From the NCBI GenBank assembly GCA_010094045.1, contig ML986754.1:2731-66730 (forward strand): a DNA stretch of 64,000 bases, given 5' to 3'. This document shows positions 10,601 through 22,627 of the stretch, in pieces. The notes under the pieces are model-generated. The model saw only the letters and a list, made by a program, of their open reading frames with translations, searched no databases and was not told where the DNA came from. Within the stretch, counting starts at the first letter, position 1. The number at the start of each line of letters is the position of its first letter. Both the position numbers and the translations under genes were made by a program. Source of the stretch: Lojkania enalia. Its lineage: Eukaryota; Ascomycota; Dothideomycetes; Pleosporales.

Positions 10601-12601
10601 TTCTTTTATAGATATATATTTCGGGCATTTTCGTTCTAGGCATTCGTACTATAGTCTTTCCCTAATATATACTTTAGGTAATAGAGGTCCAGGTTCGAGT
10701 ACTATATAGTTTTAGGTTTGTTTAGTAACTTCCTATCCTATTATAGCTTCTTACTTTATAGGATTTCCTAGTACTTTGTTTTTGTTTAGTCGTCTTAGCT
10801 ATACACCTATACTTTCCTTTCTTCCTTAGTAGGCCTTATATTGTCGTTTAATGCACGATATCTATACTATCTTAAAATATGCTAGGTGGTGTTAGTTTAT
10901 ATAAGGGTTATTATCTTCTCTAACTTAGTAGTCCTATTCTTATTTATATCGCGATGCCTTTAGTACCTAGTATTTTACTGGTACTTTACTTCGTAAGAAG
11001 GCTACTGCTTTCCGTACTATATACGCAGCCTTATCCCAGTCTATTATATTAAGGTGCCTTTCTACTACCTTTATAGTTTCTATCTATTTTTAGAAGTGTA
11101 AGAAGCGGATTTCCCTAGGGTAGGTGTTTTGCCATTCTTCGTAAACGTCGACAATATCTTGTCCTAGTCTATTTTTATCATGGAATCTTATAGGTAGTTC
11201 TTCTCGTGGGGTAGCTATAGAAGCCGGGGTTCCCTATTTATACTCGATTATTCCTCGTCGGTATGTAGAATATACTCTAGATACTAGTTTAGGTATTAGT
11301 ACTCTTATAGTAGCTTCTTCTATTTATAACGGGGTATTTATTTCTTTATCCTCGTCCGATATTTCCTAAACTTCTTCTAGCTATCTTTTTATGCGTTTCT
11401 GCGTTACTGCAAGTTGTATTTTCTTTCAAGGCTAATATCTTATAGCTTCTTTAAGTTGCTAGTATATCTAACACTCGTCTTCGTTATAGAAAGACTAATA
11501 TAAGGTTCCGTATTCTATAGTTGCGGCTAGTTTCTCTTTACCTGCTTCCTGCGGTTTATCTTCTATAGGCCGGTTTTTCTTTTCTTTCTTTTTGCTTCGA
11601 CATTCCTTTACTATATATCCTAATTTTTGACAATTATAATACTTAATATCTTTTTTCTAAGTCTTCTTTTCTTAAGTCGCCTGTAGTTTAGGCTTCTTTT
11701 CCCTAGTAGCACTCAGATCTATGGGTCCGCCCGCATCAGCAGCCCTTACTGAGAAGCGTACCCTTTAGTAGTATGCTTGTCTTTCCTCGTTTTTGAACTG
11801 GTATAGTTCGTTGTCGATTCTCTTTACTAGCTAGAAGTATAACGCTAGGTCCCGCGGTTGCTCTATATACATTATTACTCTTCTTATTTCTATTTTTAAT
11901 CCTCTGCGGAACTTTACTATTATATTATAGTTGTTCTAGGCAACTTTATTCGAGAGCTGTTAAAAGCTCGATATATATAAGGTAATAGATTCTAGTTGAA
12001 CTAGGTCGTAGAATCTATCTTCTACTACTCGTACTTCGTTGATATCTCTAAACGCTAGTTTAAGTTTCTATTAGAAGTATACTAGGTTTATAAATATTAC
12101 CTTAGTTTCGCTCTTCTAGTATTCCTCCGCGTGGTTCTTGAAATCTATTAGGAAGGACTGGAACTAGTCGAGTAGTTTGCCCGTTAAGTATACTCCTATA
12201 AATAGTACTTTCTCATTCTTATATTAGATAATATTAAGGTTAGCGTTGATGTAGATCCTTGCTACTGCTAGGAATCTTTTAAGCTTAAACCTGGTTCCGT
12301 TAAATTTGTCGAGTAGTACTAGTTTAATTCGTTGTTGGTAATACGTTATTAGTAGTACTTTTTCGACTTGTTCGAGTTTTTGGATAATTCCCGCAAGTCC
12401 CATCCCTTATTTACTATTAACCATTCCTTGTATTCCTTTAAGACTTTCAAGAAGGCTGTCCTGAGTCTCTTTTAGGCTTCTTATCTATTTATCTACTAGA
12501 ACTAGCTATTTCTGTTATTACGCTAATTTGTTCTATATTCTTGTAAATATAGTTGTTATACCTGCCTCCGAAGAGGTAGTTTTACTAGCTAATCCCGACA
12601 T
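10601..12601 (-). pseudogene. Gypsy-2 gag remnant with CCHC zinc knuckle
   Basis: The start ATG at 12599-12601 survives and gives MSGLASKTTSSEAGI. About five stops fall in the next 45 codons, and further TAG/TAA stops recur (for example near 12085-12225). KFNGTRFKLKRFLAVARIYINA (in two runs near 12260-12330) marks the capsid-like region. The zinc knuckle near 11590-11644 reads YYNCQKLGYIVKEC: the first Cys and the His have become Tyr while two Cys remain. The frame is continuous with the protease. It would form the particle shell and package RNA in a live element. Confidence 0.85.
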
Positions 12602-12708
12602 TCTGCTTGCGTGAGTTTCCTACGTTACTTACCGAAGGTATCTCTTTCCTTATAACTAGGGTAGTCTAACTGGTTTTACTTCTTCTAGCCTCACGAGGGT
12701 AGTTAAAG

Positions 12709-13076
12709 TATAACAGCCCTTCTCGTTAACCAGGTGCAGGGTGGATAATAACTAAGAGTAATTACGTGCTGCGAGGTGTATTATTCTTATAAGCTTATAA
12801 TAGAAGTGCGCAAGTAGAGTATGTAAAGGATATTCAAGTTAACTATAAAGAGCTATAAAGATTGGAGTCGTGAGGTTGTTAAATACAATTTGGTTCCCTT
12901 ATTATTTTCTTACTCAGTCGCTCAGTTAACTAAGCTACTAAGTGTACTTAGTTGCTCAGTTAGCTGAGCTACTGAGCGCGTTACGTGCCTTATGCTGGCC
13001 TTGTTCTTCCAGCTATACAGAGTCCTAGATCTCAATTGAGTCTAGTACGGGGGTTCCTACAAGGATGCCCGTAACA
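12709..13076 (-). repeat. Gypsy-2 5' LTR (368 bp)
   Basis: Starts TATAACAGCCC (TG changed to TA) and ends GCCCGTAACA with the canonical CA intact. Followed by target duplication ATATA. I could not identify a convincing primer-binding site next to it. Confidence 0.95.
12913..12976. repeat. Periodic CTNAG array in Gypsy-2 5' LTR
   Basis: Eight copies of the self-complementary pentamer CTNAG start at 12913, 12921, 12930, 12938, 12947, 12955, 12964 and 12972: spacing 8, 9, 8, 9, 8, 9, 8, a 17-bp period of pairs. The better preserved of the two LTR copies. Function unknown: binding-site array or RNA structure are possibilities. Confidence 0.85.
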
Positions 13077-14522
13077 ATATATTAGCCTAAGAACTTTATT
13101 AGACGTACTCTTAAACTTAAGATACACCTAAATTAGCTTTATAATTACTAGAGAGTTCTATATAAAGATTTTAAAGTAATTAAAGGCTAGTTTAAACTTA
13201 TATAGTATATAAAAAAGAAGTATAATATTATAGATAAGAATATATATAATTTTAACGAATCTAGTTTTTAAATAGGTATTATCTTATTTTAACTAGTTAT
13301 TATAGATATAGAGAGATATAATTAACTAAAGGTAATTTAATTAGGTAATTATAAATAGATTTTAGTAATTTAGAGGATTAATACTACTAGTTAGACGCTT
13401 CTACCCTTTATTATTATTACTAGCTACTACTATCTCTCTATCTAGTATAAAGGCGATAATATATCTAAGAATTAGGCTATTGTAGTTAATAAGAATAGCT
13501 GGATAATAAATAAACTCGGTATTAAATAGTTAAAGTACTTTTATAAGTATATAAAGGATTATATAGTAGATATATATTAACTACTAATCTTTAATAGCTA
13601 TAATAGCTATAACTCGCTTAATTTCTAGAAACTCTATAAGGAATAGAGTATTATTCTACTCTATATACCAGCTTATTTATTATATCTATTATAGCTACTA
13701 AATATAGACTACTTTTTACTATTAAAACGTATATATAGAAATTAGATCTTAGTCTTAGCATATAATTATATTAACTATATTATAAAACTTAAGTTCTTTT
13801 TAGCCTTTAAAGCTACTTTTAATATATTAATTATAAAGGATAATATCTATATAAACTTTTAAGAAGCTAGTCTAATCCTATTTAATTTAGAAGTAGTACT
13901 TTTAAAGCTTAATATAAAGCTTCGTATACTAATACTACTAGTATAAGATAATACTCTATAGAAAGTAAAAATATTAAGTAATATATGCGAGCTAGAAGCT
14001 TAATTAATATTAATTTATAATTAGATTTAAAGAGATATAAGTTCTTTACTAGCTTCTATTATTAAGAAGCTAAATTCGTTTAAAAAAGGCTCTATAAAAG
14101 TAATATATTAGATCGGGTTAATATATAATAAAATCGTCAGCCTTTAAGAAGTAAATAAAGTAGTAATAAAATGGAAATAGCGGAAAAAAAGGCGGATTTA
14201 AACGTAAGGGACCCTAATAAAAGTATAAGAAGAGATAATTATTACTAAAAAGGATAATAAGAAGAAAACTCGAGTTATAATATACTAATTTAGAGAGTAA
14301 TTAAATATAAGTAGATAGTATAAAGCGTATTATAGCTGCTATAGTAAGACTAGATATAATTCTTATATATATTAGAAGGATATAGAGGTTTCTATAGAAT
14401 AATCGTATAAGTTATAAATTACTATTATATTATTTAGTTGTTAAGCTATACATATATAAAGGTTAAAAAAGTTAATAGAGTAGACCGCTTACTTATATAG
14501 GCTACTTACTTATTAAGTATAT

Positions 14523-14548
14523 TATAATATTATAAATAAAAATATATA
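14523..14548 (+). mobile_element. Pogo-1 copy 0, 26-bp continuation
   Basis: Lies between the right end of Pogo-1 copy 1 and the left end of copy 2 and resembles the stretch near 13225-13245 of copy 1, so it is the older host element into which both inserted. Confidence 0.6.
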
Positions 14549-14937
14549 ATATATCTTATAAGTAAATAGTTTATATAAATAAATAGTCTACTCTATTATT
14601 AAAACGCGATATCTAAGTTTTTAATAATAATATAATAATAAAATAATAAAAATATAGTCTAAAACGAGAATTAAGTAAATTTAGCCTTCTTAACTACTAA
14701 AAGAGGTTAAATAAATAGTAAAAGACGCGCTACTTTAATATTTAATATAATTTAAATAATTGTATACTAATAATATACTAGAATCTACTTATAGTATAAT
14801 TATAAGCCTAACTTAAAGAGACTAATAAAATCTAAAAAGGAGGTTATTATTTAATATATACTTAACCTAGATTTATAAGAATTTATATCTATTTTAATTA
14901 TTATATAAGATATAGTTAATAGTTTACTTACTAAGCG

Positions 14938-15216
14938 TATAATAGTATAGGTAAGATAATAGGTCTAAATATAGTACGAATCTACTTAGAGGTATATAAG
15001 AGTACATAGGGGTTTAAGGACCTAAAAATTCTATTAACACCTATAAGCCTTATATAAAAGGATATAGAAGAACTACTAAGCTACTTATAAGGGAGTATAT
15101 AACTATATACGGATGGGAAAAGGGGCGGAGTTAGGGGTAGGATAAGATAAGTAAAAAGCTTTAGGATAAGATTATATATAAAGCTTTTTATAGAATGATT
15201 TCTTCGCATTATTATA
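14938..15216 (-). repeat. Gypsy-3a 3' LTR (279 bp)
   Basis: Starts TATAATAGTATAGGTAAG and ends GCATTATTATA. It has the long form of the segment around 15155-15195 (a second AGCTTT stretch) that Gypsy-3c lacks. Confidence 0.93.
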
Positions 15217-15232
15217 CTACCCCCCTTCTTAT
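15217..15232 (-). other. Polypurine tract of Gypsy-3a
   Basis: Minus-strand AAGAAGGGGGGTAG immediately before the 3' LTR. The same run is conserved at 37164-37180. Confidence 0.8.
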
Positions 15233-15739
15233 AGATTGATAGTTCCTATCTACGCTAGTTCGGAAGGGAATTGGAGCTATTATAGATGGGTTCTAGTATA
15301 AAAAAATTTCTTTAAAGAAGTATTTATTAGTAAAAGCTAATATATATAGTTATCTATAAAGATACATTTATATATTAATATAATATTAAGTAAGGTTTTT
15401 ATAGTAAGTATAATTAACCTATATATTAACTAGTAACTACTATTATAATAGTTTATTAATATTACAATTTCGTCGCGTATAGTAACAAGTATTTACTAGT
15501 CTTAGTATATTGCTAGGTTGCTGTTAACTAAGCTTTTTTAACTAAATAACAACTTCTACTCTATATATATTATTACGCGTCTCTAGAACTATTAATTATT
15601 AAAATATTACTAATACTTTATAGAAAAAATTAATTAATATACTACTCCGCCTACCTTTTAAAACTTTTTTAGAAGTCTTTTAGATTATCTACCTTTAAGC
15701 TATATATATACTCGCCCGCGGGCGGTATATAATATTTAC

Positions 15740-16290
15740 CTTTTAGTTCCTAAGATTAAAAAAATACGAGTATTATACTTTATAAAATAAAAAGTACAAC
15801 CCTATATAAATTATATCTAATATTAGTAGAGTATTTACTACTAATATACTTATAGATCCCCTCCTACTATAAGGAGGAGTTTCTAGTCCTCTAGAGCTAT
15901 TTTAAACTATAGGCAGCGGCCTAATATATAGGGGATAAGAAGGATAAAAAAGTAGCTTTTAAAGCTATTTTAGAATCTACTTATAGTCTAACGCTTATAG
16001 TCTAGGTTGTAAAGAATTAGGAAGCTAGCCTTTTTAAAGCTAGTATCTAGATAGTTTTATTCTACTAGAGTACTAAATTACTCTATTAAGTTTTAGCCCT
16101 AGAGGTTCTAGTATTTAGCCTTTAGGCTGATATTATAGTGCTCTTAAGCGGCTAAAAATAAGGTAGAGGAGGTTTAGAGAGAGTCTAGAGGGAAAGAAGA
16201 AAAAGAAGGGTAGAAGAGAAGAGGACTAGAAAGGTATCTAACAGCCTACTATTAGACCTTCTAGATTTTATAGAGGAGTAATTTCGGGCC
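15740..16290 (+). pseudogene. Gypsy-3a antisense reading frame: CxxC-like start plus helical region
   Basis: Opposite in strand to gag-pol. A start region near 15765-15800 reads YEYYTL, then NKKYNP (Tyr probably from Cys; copy 3b keeps a Cys at 33680). One frame later comes YYKEEFLVL, then GDKKDKKVAFKAILES, KASI, STKLLY, VLALEVLVFSL, GRGGLERV, RERRKKKG, mostly interrupted by TAG. The same frame and wording recur at 37600-38130. About 1 kb between chromodomain and LTR is otherwise unexplained. The pol-sense frames through the same DNA are also partly open but carry more TAA stops, so the strand call is likely, not certain. No recognised domain. Confidence 0.5.
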
Positions 16291-16329
16291 TATAATTTAG
16301 TTTTCTAATCTACTACTTAACTCTTATAT

Positions 16330-19300
16330 ATTATTATCTACTAGATAATCTATATTCTCTATACTATTCTTATATATCTTAATCTATTTAGTTAGAGTTT
16401 TTAGGGGTTCTAGCTAATTTAGATACTTATTATAAAAAGCTTTTAACTTAAAAAGCGAACTTATAAAATTTAAGACTTTATATTAGACCGGGTTAGAATT
16501 ATATTCTACCTATTTTATACAGTATTTAAGGGTTTTATAATATAGCTTACTAGCTAGTATTTCCTTAACCTCCTACTCTTCTACCCCCTTAATAGCGATA
16601 GTAGGTGGTTTCAGAGCTTCTTACCCTAGTAGAGGGTCTTAGGGGTTTTTATATAGTAGGTTTAGTACGAAAATATTATATATTCTTAATTCTAGAGGTA
16701 GCTATAAATAGTATAAGTTTCTAACCTATTCTAGTACTTTAAAAGGGCCCTTCTATTAATTAGATAGCTTTCGGCTCGGTTTTAGACTATAAAGTTCTTA
16801 GTATTTAAATAGACTATATTACCAATCTACTAATTAATCGGTTACTAGTAATAGTTAATAATAAATCGTATATAATTCTAAGCCTTCTTAATATTAGCTT
16901 TTATAGTTTTCTAGACTATAGATATACGAGTTACTAGAGCTAAGACGTTCTTACAATTTAATTTATCTGTTATAGTAATAGGATTAACAGAATATTTCTA
17001 ATTCTAACTCTAATAGGGCTTAAATCCGTATAGGATCTAATATAGAGATATTCTAATAGTTATATAGGGTAGAGTTGCTTATACTCGGTTAATTATAGGT
17101 AATAGAGAACTCTAGTTATTTTAGTAGAAGGATATAAAAGAGTGTAGTCTCTAATTAATATACTTATTTATAATCTCTATCTATCTGTTAGTCTCTTTAT
17201 AATAAGTAGTAGATAGTTTAATCTTTATACTTAAGATATAGTAGAATTCGGACTAGAAACTAGATATAAACTAAGGTCCTTAATCTAAAATAATAGTTTC
17301 GGGCGTATAGCTAAAGCGGTATACCTATTAAATAAATAATTCGGCTATTCCCTATACGTTAATTATATAATAGTAGGAAATAGATATTGCTTATTTAGAT
17401 AGGCGATTAATTACTACTATAATCTAATTATATCTAGACTTATCTATAGGAAAATTTTTAAAGTTAATATATAGGTACTATATTAGTTAATTTAGTATAA
17501 GAAGTAGGTAGATAAAACTTAAGGTTTAGGTTTATATTAGATAAGCTTTATAGTATAGAATACAATTCTATATATATCGTTTATAAATAACCTCTATACC
17601 CTTCTAGTAGTACTTCTAAAATAGTAACTAATAGGTTTTAGTAGCGTTTAGGTATATAGAGGATATTTAGTTGTAAACCTCTTATATAAGCTATATATAA
17701 AGGCCTAAATCTAATAGAATATATAAGCGATTATTGTAGAAGAGTAGTCTATTCTCTATCTAATACTTATAGAGTAAAAGGGTACGTTCCTACGTAAAGG
17801 AGACTCGATTTTCTTATAGTAATACGTTAATTAACTCTAGAGAGTCTAGTAATATAACCTATTTCTAGCCTTTAATAACATTTAATATAGCCGCTTAAGT
17901 TATTATTTAGATAATATAGAACTAGACTAATTCGGTATTAATTCGGGGGTAAAGTTAATACGGTTTAAGTAGGACTTTTAACTAGTTGTTAGTTTAAGCT
18001 ACTTTTAAGTTTTCTATATCTACTTTAGTATTATTCTTACCTAGAATGTACTTAATTTAGAACTAATACTAAGCTAATTTTTTAGTCTAATAAACTTAAT
18101 AAATATTAAGTACCTTTATAGTTATAAAATATTTAAGTAAGCAATAATTGGTATATACTAGAGTTCTAGTAGCTACTAAAGTAAGTTCTACCCTCTATTA
18201 CTTAAACACAGTAACAATTGCGAACAGTTTCTTATTATAAATCTTCTAGTTTAGTTCTAAACCGGATAGAACTTTACTATAGAATACTATAGGGTACTAT
18301 TTTCTATTAGAATATTTCTATAATAGTACTCCTATAACTACTCTATTAAAAGTATTAGTTTCCATTTTTATTTCTAATATAGGGTTAAAGTAGTAGAATA
18401 TAGGTATACTTAATAGGGCTAACTTTAATTTCTTAAAGGTAATATTACATTCTAAAGTCTATATAAAAGAGATTATAAGGCTCTATAGTACAATAATTAG
18501 CTTTACAACACGCGAGAATTCCGGTATAAACTATTAATAGAATCTAGTAAAACCTAAGAAGGATTTTACACCTATTATAGTAGTAGGTAGCTACTAGTTA
18601 TATAGTACTTCTACCTTCTTTAGGTTAACCTTAAGGCCTTTATTTAATAGAATATAGCTAAAGTATTTAGTTCGGGTAATATAAAATTCGCTCTTCTTAA
18701 TATTAACTTATAACCCTACTTAATATAATCTCTTAAGAACTTTCTTAATATAGATAGTATATATTACCTCGTCTTTAGAGTAGATAAGGATATCGTCTAG
18801 GTAAGTAATATAGAAGTTATCTAGATAGTTAATTAGTATATTATTTATATAGTACTAGTAAATTACTAGGCTATTATATAATCTAAAAGATAGAACTTTA
18901 TACTTATAGATTCTATATTAAGTTTAAAAGGTAGTATATTTCTTAGAATTAGAATCTATTCTAATCTTATTAAAGGTTGTATAAATATTAAACTTAGTAA
19001 AGATTACTACTTTAGTAGGCCTAGATAAGAGTTTATCTATATATAGTATCGGATATATATTCTTATAGATAAGAGTATTAAGTTTATAATAATCTACATA
19101 GATATATAGGTTACTATTAAGTTTATAGATATAAAGAATTAGAAATATAAAAGAGTTCTAACTCTACTTAATATATCTATACTATAGATTATCTATAATA
19201 TACTTTTTAGTTACTTCTAGCTTCTTAATATTCTACTTATATAATAGGCTATAACTATTAGGAAGGAGTTTTATAAAGATAATTTTATAATTATAAGAGT

Positions 19301-21660
19301 AGTATTCTAGTAATTAATAAGCTATAGTTTTACTAAATATATTTTAATATTTATAGTATTTAAATAGTAATTAAAGATTTACTAGTACTTTATTTTTAGC
19401 CTCGTCTTCTAGCTCTAGGACTTATTTATCTTTAATCAGCCGCTCGATTTCGTATAGAGATATAGAGAAAAACTCGTTCTCTTTCCTCTTTATATTAAAG
19501 TAGAAAGTATTAGCTAAGATAAGAGTAATAATAGAAGAATAGACTTTCTTTAGATTGGGTTTAGACTTTATTATATATAGGTATATAGGAGCTTTAAGCT
19601 TGTTTAAATTATAGGCTATAAAAGACTAATATAGTTTTAATAGTCTTAGTAGACTTTTAATATAATAGATAGTCAGACTATAAAACTACTAATACCAGTC
19701 CTTTTCTTATAGAGCGTTACATCGCCGGATATTTAGCTCTACCTCCTTATCGTATACTAGCTAAGTTAATTATATAAGAAGAGGAGGTAAAGGATTATAA
19801 GTAGTAGGATACTTAGAGGGCTATAAGATCCGATTCTTATCCGTATCTAGCTAGAGTTGAAAATAATATAACTATTTAATACTAATAATATAATTCTAAG
19901 TACCTAGATCTATAATAATAAATAGGTAGTTTTAAATAGTTCTTCTATTAATTCGCAGATATAAGTAGATATACTAATTAACTAGAGTTTAAATTTAGTC
20001 CTAAAAACCTTTAATAGTAATTTTAAAGGGTAAGCGCTATATCGATATATATAAGACTTAGAAGAGTAATCTAGCTACCGTAGAATTAAGAAATAGGAAG
20101 CCTTAAGCGCCTATATTAATAAGAGCGTTTAATTATATACTAACGTCTTTTAAATATAGAATAGTAGGAATTTAGAAGTACCTTTCTCTAAATAAATACG
20201 ATAAATTAATATTTAATAAGTTGTATTTATTTAAGCTTAAAATAGAGAGTTTTCTTAAGTGTCTCTATTTCCCACCTGAGAACTATCTAGGTAGTACTTA
20301 TTTACGTCTAGAAACTCTTCTTCCTTAATCTACTTTTATTTAACCTCTATCTCTTATATTTTAAAAACTATATATTTATTCGCGAAGTATTCTAGTTTAC
20401 TATAATTATAGTAATTACCTAGAGTTGTATACCTTTTAAATATAAGAATCTTACTAGGTTATTAGAGAGCAATTATAGTAGAATAAAATATTAATACTAG
20501 GGTAGATCGGGGTAGTATTAGATTATAGATTATTTTAGATAAACTCTTAAAAACCTTCTAGTACTAATTCGAATTTATTTTAGCTACAACCTATAGGTTA
20601 ACAGTTCGTTCTAGAAGATTAGGAATACTTCTTCTTTCTATATTATAGGCTGTTAAGTAGACGACTATAATATTAAAGAAGCCTTTCTATATAAATTTAA
20701 AGCTAAGGTTTAGTATCCTTAAGTTAGAGAGAATTTTATCTTATAGGTAGAAGAACTACTTAGATTAGGATATAGATCCTCTAATAGCTATACTAATAAA
20801 GCGAGCTTTAAAAGTTAGAAACGCTTCTCTCTTATTTATTTTTAGGACCTAAAACGTCTGTTACACCTCTATCTCTTTATTATCTATAATAAAATATAAT
20901 TGTAGAAGCAAAATTATTTCTTCTATATTCTTAAACCGATACTAGTCTAATTTAACTAGATATTTTAGCTCTAGATACTCTTTTATAGTACTAGAAGTAT
21001 ATTCTTATACTAATACTATATATATACGCTTTATCTAATAGTAATTTATATTAATTTCGAGTCGGTCTAAGATTAAAGCTTACTATTATTTAAATATCGG
21101 TTTACTACTATCTATAAGGCTTTTAATCTTAGGCGTATATTTAGTAAGGTAGGCTTAAAGGGGCTTAGAGGTAGCTAAAAGGTTTCTTACTAGAGAAGTT
21201 GTAAAAGTTTCTTAATATATTATCGGTTCTGATTTAGTAGTTTATAGAGGTTAATTAGAACTAATAGTTCTCTATTATATTAAGCGTGCGATCTCCTCTT
21301 ATAAAATTGCGATTTATTTCTTAAGAGTTAGTTTACTCTAATTTCCCTCTAAATTAGATAGGTTTTTTAATATAGGCTTTATAGAGAGGGGTCTATTTAT
21401 TATAGGGCCCCCTATAAGAGGTAATAGTTGTTCTATACGCGTAGATAGAAGTTTACTCTTACTATAACTTATATATATATCGGTTCTAGTATAGAAATTA
21501 GAAGGTAAATTATAGTTAGATATTAGCGGTTACCTCTAATTCTAATAGGTTATTAGTAGTCTCTAAATTTCTACCTAGATATACTCTACGCGGCTTTTCT
21601 AAAGGTAATCTTAATCGTAGAAGATAGGAAGTTCTAAACCTAAAAACTTTAGTTAAGAAA
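16330..21660 (-). pseudogene. Gypsy-3a gag-pol remnant
   Basis: Gag at right: the zinc knuckle near 20368-20410 reads YYNYSKLEYFANKY, all three Cys and the His being Tyr. Protease region near 19881-19930 reads IIIDLGT. RT YLDD is intact at 18792-18803 in ITYLDDILIYS, followed by KSEFYITRTKYFSYIL and SFLGFTRFY toward 18500. The integrase spans about 16800-17900. A chromodomain at about 16400-16560 reads EVKEILASKLYYKTLKYCIK, then a stop and VEYNSNPV. Stops are of the Gln/Trp type. Nonfunctional. Confidence 0.88.
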
Positions 21661-21829
21661 AAGTTTTTAAGATCCTATCTAGGTAATTAAATAATTTAAT
21701 ATAAAAGTATATAAGTATTATAATCTAAACTAAATTAGGTATATTTTAAACTTAGATATAGTTAAATAAATAATTGATACAATATTATTAAAGAGGCTAT
21801 TATTAGTAGTATTAAGTTCTTCTATATAA

Positions 21830-22108
21830 TATAATAGTATAGGTAAGATAATAGGTCCGAATATAGTACGAATCTACTTAGAGGTATATAAGAGTATATA
21901 GGGGTTTAGGGACCTAAGAATTCTATTAGCATCTATAGACCTTATACGAAAGAATATAGAAGAACTACTAAGCTACTTATAAGGGAGTATACAACTATAT
22001 ATAGATGGGAAAAGGAGCGGAACTAGAGGTAGGATAAGATAAGCGAAAAGCTTTAGGATAAGATTATATATAAAGCTTTTCGTAGAACGATTTCTTTATA
22101 TTATTATA
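21830..22108 (-). repeat. Gypsy-3a 5' LTR (279 bp)
   Basis: Same length as the 3' LTR. The differences noticed are transitions only. Followed by AAGCG target duplication. Confidence 0.93.
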
Positions 22109-22627
22109 AAGCGCAGTATAAGCTAGATTAGTATATATTAGTTTAGGAACTTTATTAAACGTACTTCTAAGTTTAAAATACGTTTAAATTAGTTTTATAA
22201 TTGCTAGAAAACTTTATACGAAGATTTTAAGATAATTAAAGGCTAGTTTAAACTTATATAGTATATTAAGAAGAAGTATAGTATTATAGATAAGGATATA
22301 TATAATTTTAACAAATCTAGCTTTTAAATAAGTAGTATCTTATTATAACTAGTTATTATAAATATAGAGAGATATAATTAACTAAAAGTAATTTAATTAG
22401 ATAATTATAAATAGATTTTAGTAATTTAGGAGATTAATACTACTAGCTAAATACTCCTACCCTTTATTATTATTACTAGCTACTACTATCTCTCTATTTA
22501 GTACGAAGGCGATAATATATCTAAGAATTAGGCTATTACAGTTAGTAAGAACGGCTAGATAATAAATAAACTCGGTATTAAATAGTTAAAATACTTTTAT
22601 AGATATATAAAAGATTATATAGTAGAT

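Larger units (their letters stand above)
6205..13076 (-). mobile_element. Gypsy-2: complete Ty3/gypsy chromovirus, least decayed element here
   Basis: 6872 bp, two 368-bp LTRs, perfect 5-bp target duplication ATATA (6200-6204 and 13077-13081), inserted in Pogo-1 copy 1. From right to left: 5' LTR, gag with CCHC knuckle, protease, RT, RNase H, integrase, chromodomain, then an antisense frame, polypurine tract and 3' LTR. Gag, protease, RT and chromodomain motifs all fall in one reading frame starting at an ATG at 12601, so gag-pol was a single frame and has no net indel over 5.2 kb. It keeps more C, G and intact catalytic motifs than its neighbours, suggesting it is the most recent or least RIP-exposed insertion. 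Confidence 0.95.
5792..14522 (+). mobile_element. Pogo-1 copy 1, complete but split by Gypsy-2
   Basis: Both terminal repeats are present (ATATACCTTATAAG at 5792; its inverse ends at 14522), flanked by TA at 5790-5791 and 14523-14524. Without Gypsy-2 and its 5-bp duplication the element is about 1854 bp, typical of Fot1/pogo. The transposase remnant is in + sense: CENP-B-like HTH with EEV at about 6080-6200, then after the insertion IYNFNESSF near 13240-13265, LLIFNSYNSYNS near 13590-13625 and LLNIDYF near 13700. The three catalytic Asp positions are all Asn. A C-terminal zinc-knuckle-like stretch (YYSCYSKTRYNS) lies near 14330-14370. Confidence 0.9.
14938..22108 (-). mobile_element. Gypsy-3a: complete chromovirus, 7171 bp
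   Basis: LTRs of 279 bp at both ends and a perfect 5-bp duplication AAGCG (14933-14937 and 22109-22113), inserted in Pogo-1 copy 2. Orientation from RT and chromodomain is minus: 5' LTR at right, then gag, protease, RT, RNase H, integrase, chromodomain, antisense frame, polypurine tract, 3' LTR. Two further copies are at 32848 onward and 36904-43977. Confidence 0.95.
14549..22627 (+). mobile_element. Pogo-1 copy 2, split by Gypsy-3a and truncated on the right
   Basis: Left terminal repeat starts ATATATCTTATAAG after TA (14547-14548). The N-terminal HTH region is at 14800-14937; it resumes at 22109 with the part encoding the first catalytic region (about 22310: NFNKSSF). It is recognisable to about 22627, just before the second catalytic box, where homology to copy 1 stops abruptly at an unassigned sequence. 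The right terminal repeat was not found. It is a pseudogene by stops and by catalytic Asp to Asn. Confidence 0.85.

Noticed and set aside
12690..12708. tRNA primer-binding site next to the Gypsy-2 5' LTR
   Set aside because: The expected TGG start is not visible, and RIP could have erased it. No tRNA complement could be assigned with confidence for any of the LTR elements.
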